Assembly: GCA_900766815.1 (NCBI GenBank)
Contig: CAAFWV010000038.1
Span: forward strand, 1 to 11,469
Source: Lachnospiraceae bacterium
Lineage (GTDB): Bacteria > Bacillota > Clostridia > Lachnospirales > Lachnospiraceae
Length of the DNA stretch: 11,469 nt
Reading direction: 5' to 3'
Shown: positions 1-7,280 of the stretch, piece by piece
How positions within the stretch are numbered: the stretch's first letter is position 1
Layout of the letters: every line of letters begins with the position of its first letter
The notes under the pieces: model-generated
The model's database searches: none
What the model was told of the DNA's origin: nothing
What the model saw: the letters and a program-made list of their open reading frames with translations, nothing else
Program-made: the position numbers and the translations under genes

Positions 1-1254
1 TCATCGGGCAGGACGCAGAGCCAAAGTATGGATGTTTGCCCCGTTACCTTTGATGAGATAAGCACTGATGAAGAGAACAGGATTGTTACGGGCATCGGTG
101 AATTGGATGTAGTTCTGGGCGGAGGTATTGTCCCCGGTTCGCTTACGCTTGTGGGAGGAGACCCGGGTATAGGTAAGTCTACTCTGCTGCTTCAGGTATG
201 TAAGGCTCTGGGAGATAAGAACATAGAGGTTCTGTATATATCCGGCGAGGAATCCTTAAGTCAGATAAAGCTTAGGGCACAAAGAATCGGCACGATGACT
301 GATCATGTTATGGTTCTTGCCGAGACCTGCATAGAGAATGCAAGGGAGGCAATAAGAAGGAGCAATGCCAAGGTTGTGGTTATTGATTCGATCCAGACCA
401 TGTTCAGTGAGACCTTGGATGCAACGCCGGGCAGTGTCAGTCAGGTAAAGGAGGTTACGAACCTGCTAATGCGTCTGGCCAAGGAATTCAGTGTCAGCGT
501 TTTTATCGTAGGACATGTAACTAAGGAGGGAACTGTGGCTGGTCCCAGAATGCTTGAGCATATGGTTGATACAGTGCTGTATTTTGAAGGAGACAGGCAT
601 GCATCCTACAGGATGTTAAGGGGCGTAAAGAACAGATTCGGTTCTACCAATGAAATTGGCGTGTTCGAAATGAAGAATGAAGGTCTGGTGGAGGTTCCAA
701 ATCCTTCTGAGTTCATGCTTAACGGAAGACCGGAGGACTCCAGCGGTTCGGTGGTAGGATGCACTATGGAGGGAACAAGACCTATTCTTATTGAGATTCA
801 GGCGCTTGTGTCCAAGACCAATTTCGGCTTCCCAAGAAGACAGAGTGCGGGAAGTGATATGAACAGGCTTAATCTTATGATGACCGTGCTTGAGAAGAGG
901 GTCGGAGTTCAGATTGGGGACTGTGATGCCTATGTAAATATTGCAGGAGGAATGAAGATTACCGAGCCGGGTGTAGACCTTGGAGTGATAATTGCTATTA
1001 TGAGTTCGTATGGTAATAAGGTGATTCCGGGTGATGTGGTAGTATTTGGTGAAGTAGGTCTTTCGGGAGAAGTGAGGGCAGTAAGCGGAGCTCCCTTCAG
1101 AGTAGCTGAATGCAAGAAACTTGGATTTAAGAAGGTAATCTTACCGTGCGGTAATATGGATGCCTGCAAGGAAATAAGTGGAATAGAGCTTTTGCCGGTT
1201 AAATCTATTGTTCAAGCGATTAATTGTCTGAATGTTTTGCAAAACACGCTTTAA
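1..1254 (+). CDS. radA: DNA repair protein RadA (5' end cut off by window edge)
   Basis: RadA is a RecA-like ATPase and branch-migration helicase that processes recombination intermediates. The reading frame is open from base 1 to the TAA at 1252-1254, so the true start and the N-terminal CxxC zinc finger typical of the family lie upstream of the window. The internal ATG at 28 has no convincing ribosome binding site and falls in the linker just before the ATPase domain. Visible motifs are the family lead-in with TGIGELD, Walker A GGDPGIGKST (154-183), a Walker B-like VVVIDS ending at about 390, and the RadA signature KNRFG (628-642). The C-terminal third resembles the Lon-protease-like domain of RadA, which forms a ring scaffold rather than a protease. 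Over 400 residues are present of a usual 450 or so. The next gene begins 52 bp downstream, and no strong terminator separates them. The call is firm. Confidence 0.96.
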   Translation, partial: SSGRTQSQSMDVCPVTFDEISTDEENRIVTGIGELDVVLGGGIVPGSLTLVGGDPGIGKSTLLLQVCKALGDKNIEVLYISGEESLSQIKLRAQRIGTMTDHVMVLAETCIENAREAIRRSNAKVVVIDSIQTMFSETLDATPGSVSQVKEVTNLLMRLAKEFSVSVFIVGHVTKEGTVAGPRMLEHMVDTVLYFEGDRHASYRMLRGVKNRFGSTNEIGVFEMKNEGLVEVPNPSEFMLNGRPEDSSGSVVGCTMEGTRPILIEIQALVSKTNFGFPRRQSAGSDMNRLNLMMTVLEKRVGVQIGDCDAYVNIAGGMKITEPGVDLGVIIAIMSSYGNKVIPGDVVVFGEVGLSGEVRAVSGAPFRVAECKKLGFKKVILPCGNMDACKEISGIELLPVKSIVQAINCLNVLQNTL

Positions 1255-1306
1255 TGTGTTAAAATTTCTTTGGGTTATATTACTTAAGGGTTAAAGGAGA
1301 GAAAGT

Positions 1307-2797
1307 ATGACAGATAATCAGTATTTTAGAGCTAACAAAATAGTATATCCGGTAATGCTGCTTGTATGGTTTGGAATCTTCTTCAATGAAGTATTCAGAC
1401 TCATATCTGAGCCGATGGGTATTGATTATGCGGCAGCTGCCCTTTGTATTGTGGGACTCGTTCTTATGACATTTGCCAGAATCAGGCTATGCAGGAAGTA
1501 TGTCGGCGGCGTAATTATGATGTTGGGTGCAACCTTTAGCTATGTTGGAGCGACCTGGAACCTTAGAGGTATTACAACCTATGCAATAGCACTTCCTATG
1601 GTAATAGGCTCCATGATATATCTTAAGAAGAGACTGACCATAATCGGTTGCGGCTTCACTGTGGTCGGTACAATTGTCATGCTTGGCAGACAGATGTATC
1701 AGGGAATATCAACCGGAACAGATATCGTGGTAGGAACCTTCGTGTCGGTATTTGCCTGTGTTACTGCAGTATGTGTAATTCATGTTCTGAACAAATTCAA
1801 TACAGAGAATATGGATGCCATAGAGGCTGCTGCTAAGAAGTCTGAGGAAACAGCAGGAAAGGTTATCCTGGTAGCCAATAATATAGTTGACCATTTCAAG
1901 AATTCCAAGGAGGCTCTCGCTTCCCTTGAAGAATCAATTAAGCTTAATCAGGATGTTATGGGTGACATTGCAAGCAGTACTGAGACAACAGCTGAAGCTA
2001 TTCAGCAGCAGGCTGTTATGTGTAATGACATCAATGAGAATACTGACGCAGCCAAGGTACAGATGAGTGAGATGCTAGCTAAGTCTTCTGATACACTGAG
2101 CAAGGTTTCAGAGGGTATGAGCATAATAGAAAACCTTGGTAAGCAGGCTGTAATTGTTAAGGAGGCAAGTACGGAGACTGTAAACAGTACCCAAATGCTG
2201 AGCAAGAGAGTAGAGGATGTTAAGGAAATCGTATCAGTTATTACGGGTATTTCTTCACAGACCAACCTTCTTGCATTAAATGCATCAATTGAGGCTGCAA
2301 GAGCAGGTGAGGCAGGTAAGGGCTTCGCGGTTGTTGCTGATGAAATCAGAGGTCTGTCAGAGCAGACACAGGCAGCAACCAACAAGATCATTGATATTAT
2401 CAGTGAACTTAATGAGGTTGCAAACAGCACCAATAAGAGTGTGGAAGATACCATTACCAGTGTGGATGTTCAGAATGAACTTATCACTAACAGCAGGGAG
2501 ACCTTCGCAGAAATTGATAATGGTGTGAAGGAGCTTGCATCAGAGATTAATCAGACTGAGGAGAAGGTAGCAGAGATTATCAATTCGACTAATATTATCT
2601 CTGATAACATTGCTCATCTGTCTGCTACATCTGAAGAGGTTGCAGCAGGTGCCAATAACGGACTTGAGACAGCTGAGGATGCAACAAAGTCTATGCTCGG
2701 TCTTGCTAAGATAATGGACAGCATCCATACACTTACTGAGGATCTGACCAATACAATCAAGAATGATTCTGAGGCTATGGAAACAGAAACGGAATAA
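1307..2797 (+). CDS. Methyl-accepting chemotaxis protein with six-TM N-terminal region and no extracellular domain
   Basis: This 496-residue chemoreceptor should pass signals to the CheA/CheW array. The N-terminal third is hydrophobic, with about six predicted membrane segments (roughly residues 12-33, 39-57, 65-83, 88-106, 110-127 and 138-161) joined by short basic or polar loops. There is no extracellular ligand-binding domain and no HAMP domain that I can recognise. Residues 162-496 are a long helical coiled coil. The conserved hairpin tip starts at residue 315 (SSQTNLLALNASIEAARAGE, then GKGFAVVADEIR), which identifies the MCP signalling domain with confidence. No C-terminal receptor-methylation tether pentapeptide is present. 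The start is supported by AAAGGAG at 1293-1299, 7 bases before the ATG. The ligand is unknown; the signal may be sensed in or near the membrane. A terminator follows at 2833-2861. No clear sigma-28 (flagellar) or sigma-A promoter was found in the 52 bp upstream. Confidence 0.93.
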   Translation: MTDNQYFRANKIVYPVMLLVWFGIFFNEVFRLISEPMGIDYAAAALCIVGLVLMTFARIRLCRKYVGGVIMMLGATFSYVGATWNLRGITTYAIALPMVIGSMIYLKKRLTIIGCGFTVVGTIVMLGRQMYQGISTGTDIVVGTFVSVFACVTAVCVIHVLNKFNTENMDAIEAAAKKSEETAGKVILVANNIVDHFKNSKEALASLEESIKLNQDVMGDIASSTETTAEAIQQQAVMCNDINENTDAAKVQMSEMLAKSSDTLSKVSEGMSIIENLGKQAVIVKEASTETVNSTQMLSKRVEDVKEIVSVITGISSQTNLLALNASIEAARAGEAGKGFAVVADEIRGLSEQTQAATNKIIDIISELNEVANSTNKSVEDTITSVDVQNELITNSRETFAEIDNGVKELASEINQTEEKVAEIINSTNIISDNIAHLSATSEEVAAGANNGLETAEDATKSMLGLAKIMDSIHTLTEDLTNTIKNDSEAMETETE

Positions 2798-2832
2798 TTA
2801 TTCTTTGATTAGTTTAAATTAAGAAGAAAATA

Positions 2833-2864
2833 AAAAGTGCTTGCCTTTGGCAGGCACTTTTGCT
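2833..2864 (+). terminator. Intrinsic terminator after the chemoreceptor gene
   Basis: Arms AAAAGTGCTTGCC (2833-2845) and GGCAGGCACTTTT (2849-2861) can form a 13-bp stem with one T·G wobble and a three-base loop. The stem ends in four Ts, followed by GC, so the U-tract is short but adequate. It lies 35 bp after the chemoreceptor stop codon. The -35 box of the following tRNA promoter lies inside this hairpin. Confidence 0.75.
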
Positions 2865-2869
2865 ATAAT
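2841..2869 (+). promoter_or_regulatory. Candidate sigma-A promoter for tRNA-Trp
   Basis: TTGCCT at 2841-2846 is separated by 17 bases from a perfect TATAAT at 2864-2869. The -10 is preceded by TGC, which makes it an extended -10. The predicted start is near 2876, giving a leader of about 34 bases before the tRNA. A second, weaker candidate is TTGACG (2878-2883), 16 bases, GATAAT (2900-2905). That one would start transcription almost at the mature 5' end of the tRNA. Confidence 0.65.
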
Positions 2870-2909
2870 ACAATTCGTTGACGGCGAAGAGCTGACTTCG
2901 ATAATATAC

Positions 2910-2980
2910 AGGGGATTGGTCAAATGGTATGATAGGGGTCTCCAAAACCTTTGGTGGGAGTTCGATTCTCTCATCCCCTG
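2910..2980 (+). tRNA. tRNA-Trp, anticodon CCA
   Basis: The 71-base segment folds into a complete cloverleaf. Acceptor arms are AGGGGAT (2910-2916) and ATCCCCT (2973-2979) with discriminator G at 2980. The D stem is GTCA/TGAT (2919-2922, 2930-2933) around a loop with the GG pair. The anticodon stem is GGGGT/ACCTT with loop CTCCAAA (2940-2946), placing CCA at 2942-2944, which reads UGG (Trp). The T stem is GGGAG/CTCTC with loop TTCGATT (2961-2967). The acceptor and anticodon arms resemble known bacterial tRNA-Trp. The 3' CCA is not encoded (CTC follows), so a CCA-adding enzyme is needed. It is a single tRNA gene between a chemoreceptor gene and thrS. Confidence 0.95.
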
Positions 2981-2987
2981 CTCGGAA

Positions 2988-3019
2988 CCCATACATAGGT
3001 GACTATGTATGGGCTTTTT
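2988..3019 (+). terminator. Intrinsic terminator after tRNA-Trp, just upstream of thrS
   Basis: CCCATACATAG (2988-2998) and CTATGTATGGG (3003-3013) form a perfect 11-bp stem with a GTGA loop, followed by C and five Ts (3014-3019). It begins 7 bases after the tRNA discriminator base, so it most simply ends the tRNA transcript. Only 21 bases separate it from the thrS ribosome binding site, so it could also reduce readthrough into thrS. Confidence 0.88.
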
Positions 3020-3027
3020 ATTACAAA
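2999..3027 (+). promoter_or_regulatory. Weak candidate promoter for thrS
   Basis: GTGACT (2999-3004), a 17-base spacer and TACAAA (3022-3027) each match the sigma-A consensus at four of six positions. The predicted start near 3034 would leave a leader of about 22 bases that contains the ribosome binding site. The -35 lies in the loop and 3' arm of the tRNA terminator. No better promoter is visible between the tRNA and thrS. The call is tentative; readthrough from the tRNA promoter is the alternative. Confidence 0.3.
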
Positions 3028-3055
3028 TAAACATAAATCAGAAAGGAGTAGTAAG

Positions 3056-5029
3056 ATGAAGATCACACTTAAAGACGGCTCAGTAAAAGAATACAATGAG
3101 TCAAAGAGCGTGCTCGATGTTGCTTTTGACATAAGCGAAGGGCTTGCAAGAGCAGCGTGCGCGGGTGAAATCAATGGAAAGGTGGTGGATCTTCGAACTA
3201 CCATCACCGAGGACTGTACACTTAATATACTTACAGGTAAGGATCCGGAGGGATTGAGGGTAGTAAGACATACCTGCTCCCATGTTCTTGCAGAGGCGGT
3301 TAAGAGACTGTACCCGGAGGCAAAGCTTGCCATCGGACCTGCAATAGATGAAGGCTTCTATTATGACTTCGAGGTTGAGCATGCCTTCTCGAGAGAAGAG
3401 CTTGATAACATAGAAGCAGAGATGAAGAAGATAATCAAAGAGGGCAATAAGCTTGAGAAGTTCGAGCTTCCCAGAGCTGAAGCCATTAAGTTCATGGCTG
3501 ACAGGAATGAGCCTTATAAGGTTGAGCTTATTGAAGACCTGCCGGAGGATGCCGTAATCAGCTTCTATTCTCAGGGAGATGGCTTCACAGATTTGTGTGC
3601 AGGTCCTCATCTTATGAGTACCAGGCCGATCAAGGCCTTTAAGCTTACCAGCAGCTCAATGGCTTACTGGAGAGGAGATTCAAGCAAGGCGAGACTTCAG
3701 AGAATATACGGCTCGGCCTTCATTAACAAGGAAGACCTACAGGCATATCTTGCTCATCTTGAGGATATCAAGATGAGAGACCACAACAGACTTGGAAGAG
3801 AGATGAAGCTGTTCACCACAGTTGATGTTATCGGTCAGGGACTGCCACTGTTCACACCTAAGGGAACCAAGATGATCCAGAAGCTTCAGAGATGGATTGA
3901 GGACCTGGAGGATAATGAGTGGGGCTATGTACGTACACGTACTCCACTTATGGCTAAGTCTGATTTGTATAAGATTTCCGGTCACTGGGATCACTATATG
4001 GACGGAATGTTTATCCTTAACAAGGAAGAAGAGGGCAAGGAGACAATGGCTCTTCGTCCTATGACCTGTCCGTTCCAGTACTATGTATATATGAATGAGC
4101 AGCATTCATACAGAGACCTGCCATACAGAATGGCAGAGACATCGACGCTCTTTAGAAATGAGGATTCGGGTGAGATGCACGGACTTACAAGAGTTCGTCA
4201 GTTCACAATCACAGAGGCTCATATTATTCTTCGTCCGGACCAGGCCGAGGAAGAGCTTACAAGATGTACAGAGCTGTGTAACTATGTTATGACGACCCTT
4301 GGCCTTGAAGGAGATGTAACATATCGTCTGAGCAAGTGGGATCCGAATAACACAGAGAAGTATCTTGGAGATGAGGAATATTGGAACAGCACACAGCAGT
4401 ATCTTCGTGATGTAATGATTAAGAATAACATCAACTTCACAGAAGCTGACGGCGAGGCTGCCTTCTACGGACCTAAGATTGATATCCAGGCCAAGAATGT
4501 ATATGGCAAAGAGGATACCATGGTTACCATTCAGCTTGACTGTGCTTCTGCTGAGAAGTTCGGTATGTATTATATCGATGAGAATGGTGAGAAGAAGCTT
4601 CCATGGATTATCCACAGAACGAGTATGGGCTGCTATGAGCGTACACTTGCATGGCTTATTGAGCATTATGCAGGCAAGTTCCCTACATGGATGTGTGCAG
4701 AGCAGGTAAGAGTACTTCCTATATCTGAGAAGTATGCAGACTATGCAGAAGAGGTTAGGAAGGAACTTAGAGCAGCCGGTATAGATGTTACTGTTGATAA
4801 CAGATCTGAGAAGATCGGTTACAAGATAAGAGAAGCCAGAATGGATAAGCTTCCCTATATGCTCGTTGTAGGAGAGCAGGAGCAGGCTGATAAGCTTGTT
4901 TCGGTCAGAAGCAGATTCGAGGGTAATGAAGGTCAGAAGCCATTGGCTCAGTTTATTGCAGAGATTAAGGAAGAGATAGATACCAAGGCTATCAGAACCG
5001 AGCTTCCCGAGGAAGAAAAGAAGCGATAA
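3056..5029 (+). CDS. thrS: Threonyl-tRNA synthetase
   Basis: ThrRS joins threonine to tRNA-Thr in the cytoplasm and removes mischarged serine. I chose the ATG at 3056 because GAAAGGAG (3041-3048) lies at proper distance and the protein then begins with the TGS domain (MKITLKDGS). The upstream ATG at 2999 falls inside a terminator hairpin. The 657-residue product has normal family length. Order: TGS domain (about 1-61), editing domain with metal-type ligands H72xxxH76 and C181xxxH185 (DLCAGPH), class II catalytic core with motif 2 in the RNEDSGEMHG region, and C-terminal anticodon-binding domain from about residue 540. The catalytic zinc ligands are C338 (MTCP), H389 (TEAH) and H520 (IIHRTS), matching C334/H385/H511 of the E. 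coli enzyme by motif. Everything needed for activity appears present. No T-box leader is visible upstream, although many Firmicutes thrS genes have one. Lysine is almost always AAG, which fits high expression. Confidence 0.97.
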   Translation: MKITLKDGSVKEYNESKSVLDVAFDISEGLARAACAGEINGKVVDLRTTITEDCTLNILTGKDPEGLRVVRHTCSHVLAEAVKRLYPEAKLAIGPAIDEGFYYDFEVEHAFSREELDNIEAEMKKIIKEGNKLEKFELPRAEAIKFMADRNEPYKVELIEDLPEDAVISFYSQGDGFTDLCAGPHLMSTRPIKAFKLTSSSMAYWRGDSSKARLQRIYGSAFINKEDLQAYLAHLEDIKMRDHNRLGREMKLFTTVDVIGQGLPLFTPKGTKMIQKLQRWIEDLEDNEWGYVRTRTPLMAKSDLYKISGHWDHYMDGMFILNKEEEGKETMALRPMTCPFQYYVYMNEQHSYRDLPYRMAETSTLFRNEDSGEMHGLTRVRQFTITEAHIILRPDQAEEELTRCTELCNYVMTTLGLEGDVTYRLSKWDPNNTEKYLGDEEYWNSTQQYLRDVMIKNNINFTEADGEAAFYGPKIDIQAKNVYGKEDTMVTIQLDCASAEKFGMYYIDENGEKKLPWIIHRTSMGCYERTLAWLIEHYAGKFPTWMCAEQVRVLPISEKYADYAEEVRKELRAAGIDVTVDNRSEKIGYKIREARMDKLPYMLVVGEQEQADKLVSVRSRFEGNEGQKPLAQFIAEIKEEIDTKAIRTELPEEEKKR

Positions 5030-5048
5030 AAATTTTTTAAAAAAGTAG

Positions 5049-5077
5049 TTGACACATAATGCATACTTGTATACAAT
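5049..5077 (+). promoter_or_regulatory. Candidate sigma-A promoter upstream of glnN, with palindrome over the -10
   Basis: A consensus TTGACA (5049-5054) is followed after 17 bases by TACAAT (5072-5077, five of six). The predicted start is near 5084. The perfect 10-base palindrome TTGTATACAA (5067-5076) covers most of the -10 box, which is a plausible operator position. A strong terminator begins only about 13 bases after the predicted start. The promoter therefore yields either a very short RNA of about 55 bases or a glnN message that has passed the terminator. Confidence 0.7.
5067..5076 (+). promoter_or_regulatory. Palindromic operator candidate TTGTATACAA
   Basis: This perfect inverted repeat of 10 bases overlaps the -10 region of the glnN promoter. 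Short palindromes of this form are typical sites for dimeric repressors, including some GntR-family proteins, but no regulator gene lies in the window to link to it. An AT-rich 10-mer palindrome could also arise by chance. Confidence 0.3.
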
Positions 5078-5096
5078 AATACTCGTACAAAGCAAG

Positions 5097-5144
5097 AGCG
5101 CTTTGAAGATAAGTTAATTATCTTCAAGGCGCTTTTTTTCTTTT
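5097..5144 (+). terminator. Strong intrinsic terminator between the glnN promoter and glnN
   Basis: AGCGCTTTGAAGATAA (5097-5112) and TTATCTTCAAGGCGCT (5118-5133) form a 16-bp stem with one T·G wobble and a GTTAA loop. Seven Ts follow (5133-5139), then C and four more Ts. It would stop thrS readthrough. It also stands between the only visible promoter and the glnN ribosome binding site at 5161, so it is a candidate attenuator in the glnN leader. Confidence 0.9.
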
Positions 5145-5176
5145 GGAAAAAGCGATATGCAAGGAGGATGGTCGTT

Positions 5177-7270
5177 ATGGAAAAGAAGATTCCGGAACTC
5201 TACGGTAGCCTGGTATTCAATGACAAGGTTATGAGAGAGAAGTTGCCTAAGGACATCTACAAGGCTCTTAGGAAGACAATTAACAATAATACTCATCTGG
5301 AGCTGGATGTAGCCAATGCGGTTGCTGTAGCAATGAAGGAGTGGGCTGTAGATAATGGTGCTACACATTTCACTCATTGGTTCCAGCCTATGACAGGATG
5401 TACAGCTGAGAAGCACGACAGCTTCATCACACCGGTTGATGGTGGTGAGATTATCATGGATTTCTCAGGAAAGGAGTTGATCAAGGGTGAGCCTGATGCA
5501 TCAAGCTTCCCTTCAGGAGGACTGAGAGCTACCTTCGAGGCAAGAGGCTATACAGCATGGGATCCTACATCACCTGCTTTCATTAAGGATGGTACCTTAT
5601 ATATCCCGACAGCCTTCTGTTCATACACAGGAGAGGCACTCGATAAGAAGACTCCGCTGCTTCGTTCCATGGATGCATTAAGCAAGGAGGCAACCAAGGT
5701 TCTCAACCTTCTGGGTCAGACAGATGTTACATCTGTTAAGACAACAGTTGGACCTGAGCAGGAGTACTTCTTAATTGATAAGAAGGATTACGCTAAGAGA
5801 AAGGACCTTATCTTTACAGGAAGAACACTTCTTGGTGCACCTGCTCCTAAGGGACAGGAGATGGAGGACCATTATTTCGGAGTATTGAGACCAAGAGTTG
5901 CAGCTTATATGCATGACCTTGATGAAGAACTTTGGAAGCTTGGTATTCCCGCTAAGACAAAGCATAATGAGGTTGCTCCCTCACAGCATGAGTTAGCGCC
6001 TGTATTTGATACAACAAACGTTGCAGTAGATCATAACCAGTTGACAATGGAGGTTATGAAGAAGGTCGCAGAGAAGCATGGCTTTGTATGTCTGCTTCAC
6101 GAGAAGCCTTTTGAAGGAATCAACGGTTCGGGTAAGCATAACAACTGGTCAATGACTACCAATACCGGAATGAACCTTCTTGATCCCGGTAAGACACCTG
6201 CAGAGAATATTCAGTTTTTGGTATTCCTTGCAGCGGTAATCAAGGCTGTTGATGAGTATGCTGATCTCATGAGATTATCAGTTGCCTCAGCAGGTAACGA
6301 TCACAGACTTGGTGCTAATGAGGCGCCTCCGGCAATCATCTCAATGTTCCTTGGCGATGAACTCTCAGCAGTAGTTGAGTCTATTGAGAATGATACCCTG
6401 TTTAAGAAGTCTGAGAGAGAGGCAATGGATATCGGAGCTACAGTACTTCCTCATTTTTTCAAGGATACTACTGATAGAAACCGTACATCACCTTTTGCTT
6501 TCACAGGTAATAAGTTTGAGTTCAGATCTCTTGGTTCTTCACTTTCCGTTGCAGGACCTAATGTGATCCTTAACACAGCCGTAGCCGAGGCATTGAGCCA
6601 GTTCTATGATGCGCTTAAGGATTCTAAGGATCTTGATTCAGATGTTAAGGCACTTGTTAAGAAGACAATCATTGAGCATAAGAGAATCATCTTTAATGGT
6701 GACGGATATACAGATGAGTGGGTAGCAGAGGCTGAAAAGAGAGGCTTATACAACTATAAGACAACTCCGGATGTACTTCCTGTATTCGTTGCACCTAAGA
6801 ATGTGAAGCTGTTTACAAAGCATGGAATCTTCACAGAGAGCGAGATTTATTCTCGATATGAGATTCTCCTTGAGAACTATGTGAAGACACTTCATATTGA
6901 AGCTAAGACTCTTGTTGATATGCTTTATCATGAGTTCTTACCCGGAACTCTTAAGTATACAGATACTCTTGCACAGTCAATCATTATCAAGAAGCAGGCT
7001 GTTGAAGGAATCTGTGTTAAGGCACTTGAGGATTCGCTTAAGACTATAAGTGCTAATTACAGCAAGCTCTATGAACTCGGTGAGAAGCTTAAGAGTGATG
7101 TTGCTACAGCAGAGGGTATGGATGATTTCCTTGAAGCAGCAAATTACTACAAGGATACAATTATTTCCGATATGGCTGATATCAGAGAAATCGCAGATGC
7201 TACTGAATTGCTGATGCCTTCAGATGCTCTGCCTTATCCAAGCTACGCAGATATGCTGTTCTACGTATAA
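5177..7270 (+). CDS. glnN: Glutamine synthetase type III
   Basis: This enzyme makes glutamine from glutamate, ammonium and ATP. The 697-residue length and motif set mark the large GSIII class (GlnN), not the 440-470-residue GSI. AAGGAGG at 5161-5167 directly abuts an in-frame ATG at 5168 with no spacing, so the ATG at 5177 (nine bases away) is the likely start, giving MEKKIPELYGS. Conserved elements include GPEQEYF (residues 192-198, metal-binding glutamates E194 and E196), the NGSGKHNNW segment (316-324), NDHRLGANEAPPA near 375, and RNRTSPF (434-440) followed by FEFRSLGSS. A GSIII-specific C-terminal helical region follows. The reading frame is intact with no missing key residue. The amt-PII gene follows after 82 bp without a recognised terminator, so the two are probably cotranscribed. 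Strong AAG, AGA and CTT codon preference fits high expression. Leader control is discussed under the promoter and terminator entries. Confidence 0.97.
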   Translation: MEKKIPELYGSLVFNDKVMREKLPKDIYKALRKTINNNTHLELDVANAVAVAMKEWAVDNGATHFTHWFQPMTGCTAEKHDSFITPVDGGEIIMDFSGKELIKGEPDASSFPSGGLRATFEARGYTAWDPTSPAFIKDGTLYIPTAFCSYTGEALDKKTPLLRSMDALSKEATKVLNLLGQTDVTSVKTTVGPEQEYFLIDKKDYAKRKDLIFTGRTLLGAPAPKGQEMEDHYFGVLRPRVAAYMHDLDEELWKLGIPAKTKHNEVAPSQHELAPVFDTTNVAVDHNQLTMEVMKKVAEKHGFVCLLHEKPFEGINGSGKHNNWSMTTNTGMNLLDPGKTPAENIQFLVFLAAVIKAVDEYADLMRLSVASAGNDHRLGANEAPPAIISMFLGDELSAVVESIENDTLFKKSEREAMDIGATVLPHFFKDTTDRNRTSPFAFTGNKFEFRSLGSSLSVAGPNVILNTAVAEALSQFYDALKDSKDLDSDVKALVKKTIIEHKRIIFNGDGYTDEWVAEAEKRGLYNYKTTPDVLPVFVAPKNVKLFTKHGIFTESEIYSRYEILLENYVKTLHIEAKTLVDMLYHEFLPGTLKYTDTLAQSIIIKKQAVEGICVKALEDSLKTISANYSKLYELGEKLKSDVATAEGMDDFLEAANYYKDTIISDMADIREIADATELLMPSDALPYPSYADMLFYV

Positions 7271-7280
7271 ATAAATTATT

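Noticed and set aside
1243..1270. Terminator overlapping the radA stop codon
   Set aside because: AACACG/TGTGTT gives only a 6-bp weak stem with a six-base loop, and the following sequence is not a clean T-run.
2002..2454. 150-codon hydrophobic open frame on the - strand opposite the chemoreceptor
   Set aside because: Antisense of the conserved MCP coiled coil; its composition is explained by the complementary codons and no start signals are seen.
2999..3055. N-terminal extension of ThrRS from the ATG at 2999
   Set aside because: That ATG lies within the loop and arm of an intrinsic terminator, has no ribosome binding site, and the extension is not part of the TGS domain.
4106..5095. Long 329-codon open frame on the - strand opposite thrS
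   Set aside because: It is the antisense of a clearly conserved synthetase gene, its translation is rich in Leu, Ile, Cys and Ser with no family motif, and it results from the codon bias of thrS.
5168..5176. Upstream ATG of glnN giving a 700-residue protein
   Set aside because: It touches the AAGGAGG directly, leaving no spacing; the ATG at 5177 has proper spacing and gives the usual GSIII N-terminus.
5040..5176. GlnR/TnrA box upstream of glnN
   Set aside because: No TGTNA, 7 bases, TNACA match was found; the TTGTATACAA palindrome does not fit that spacing.
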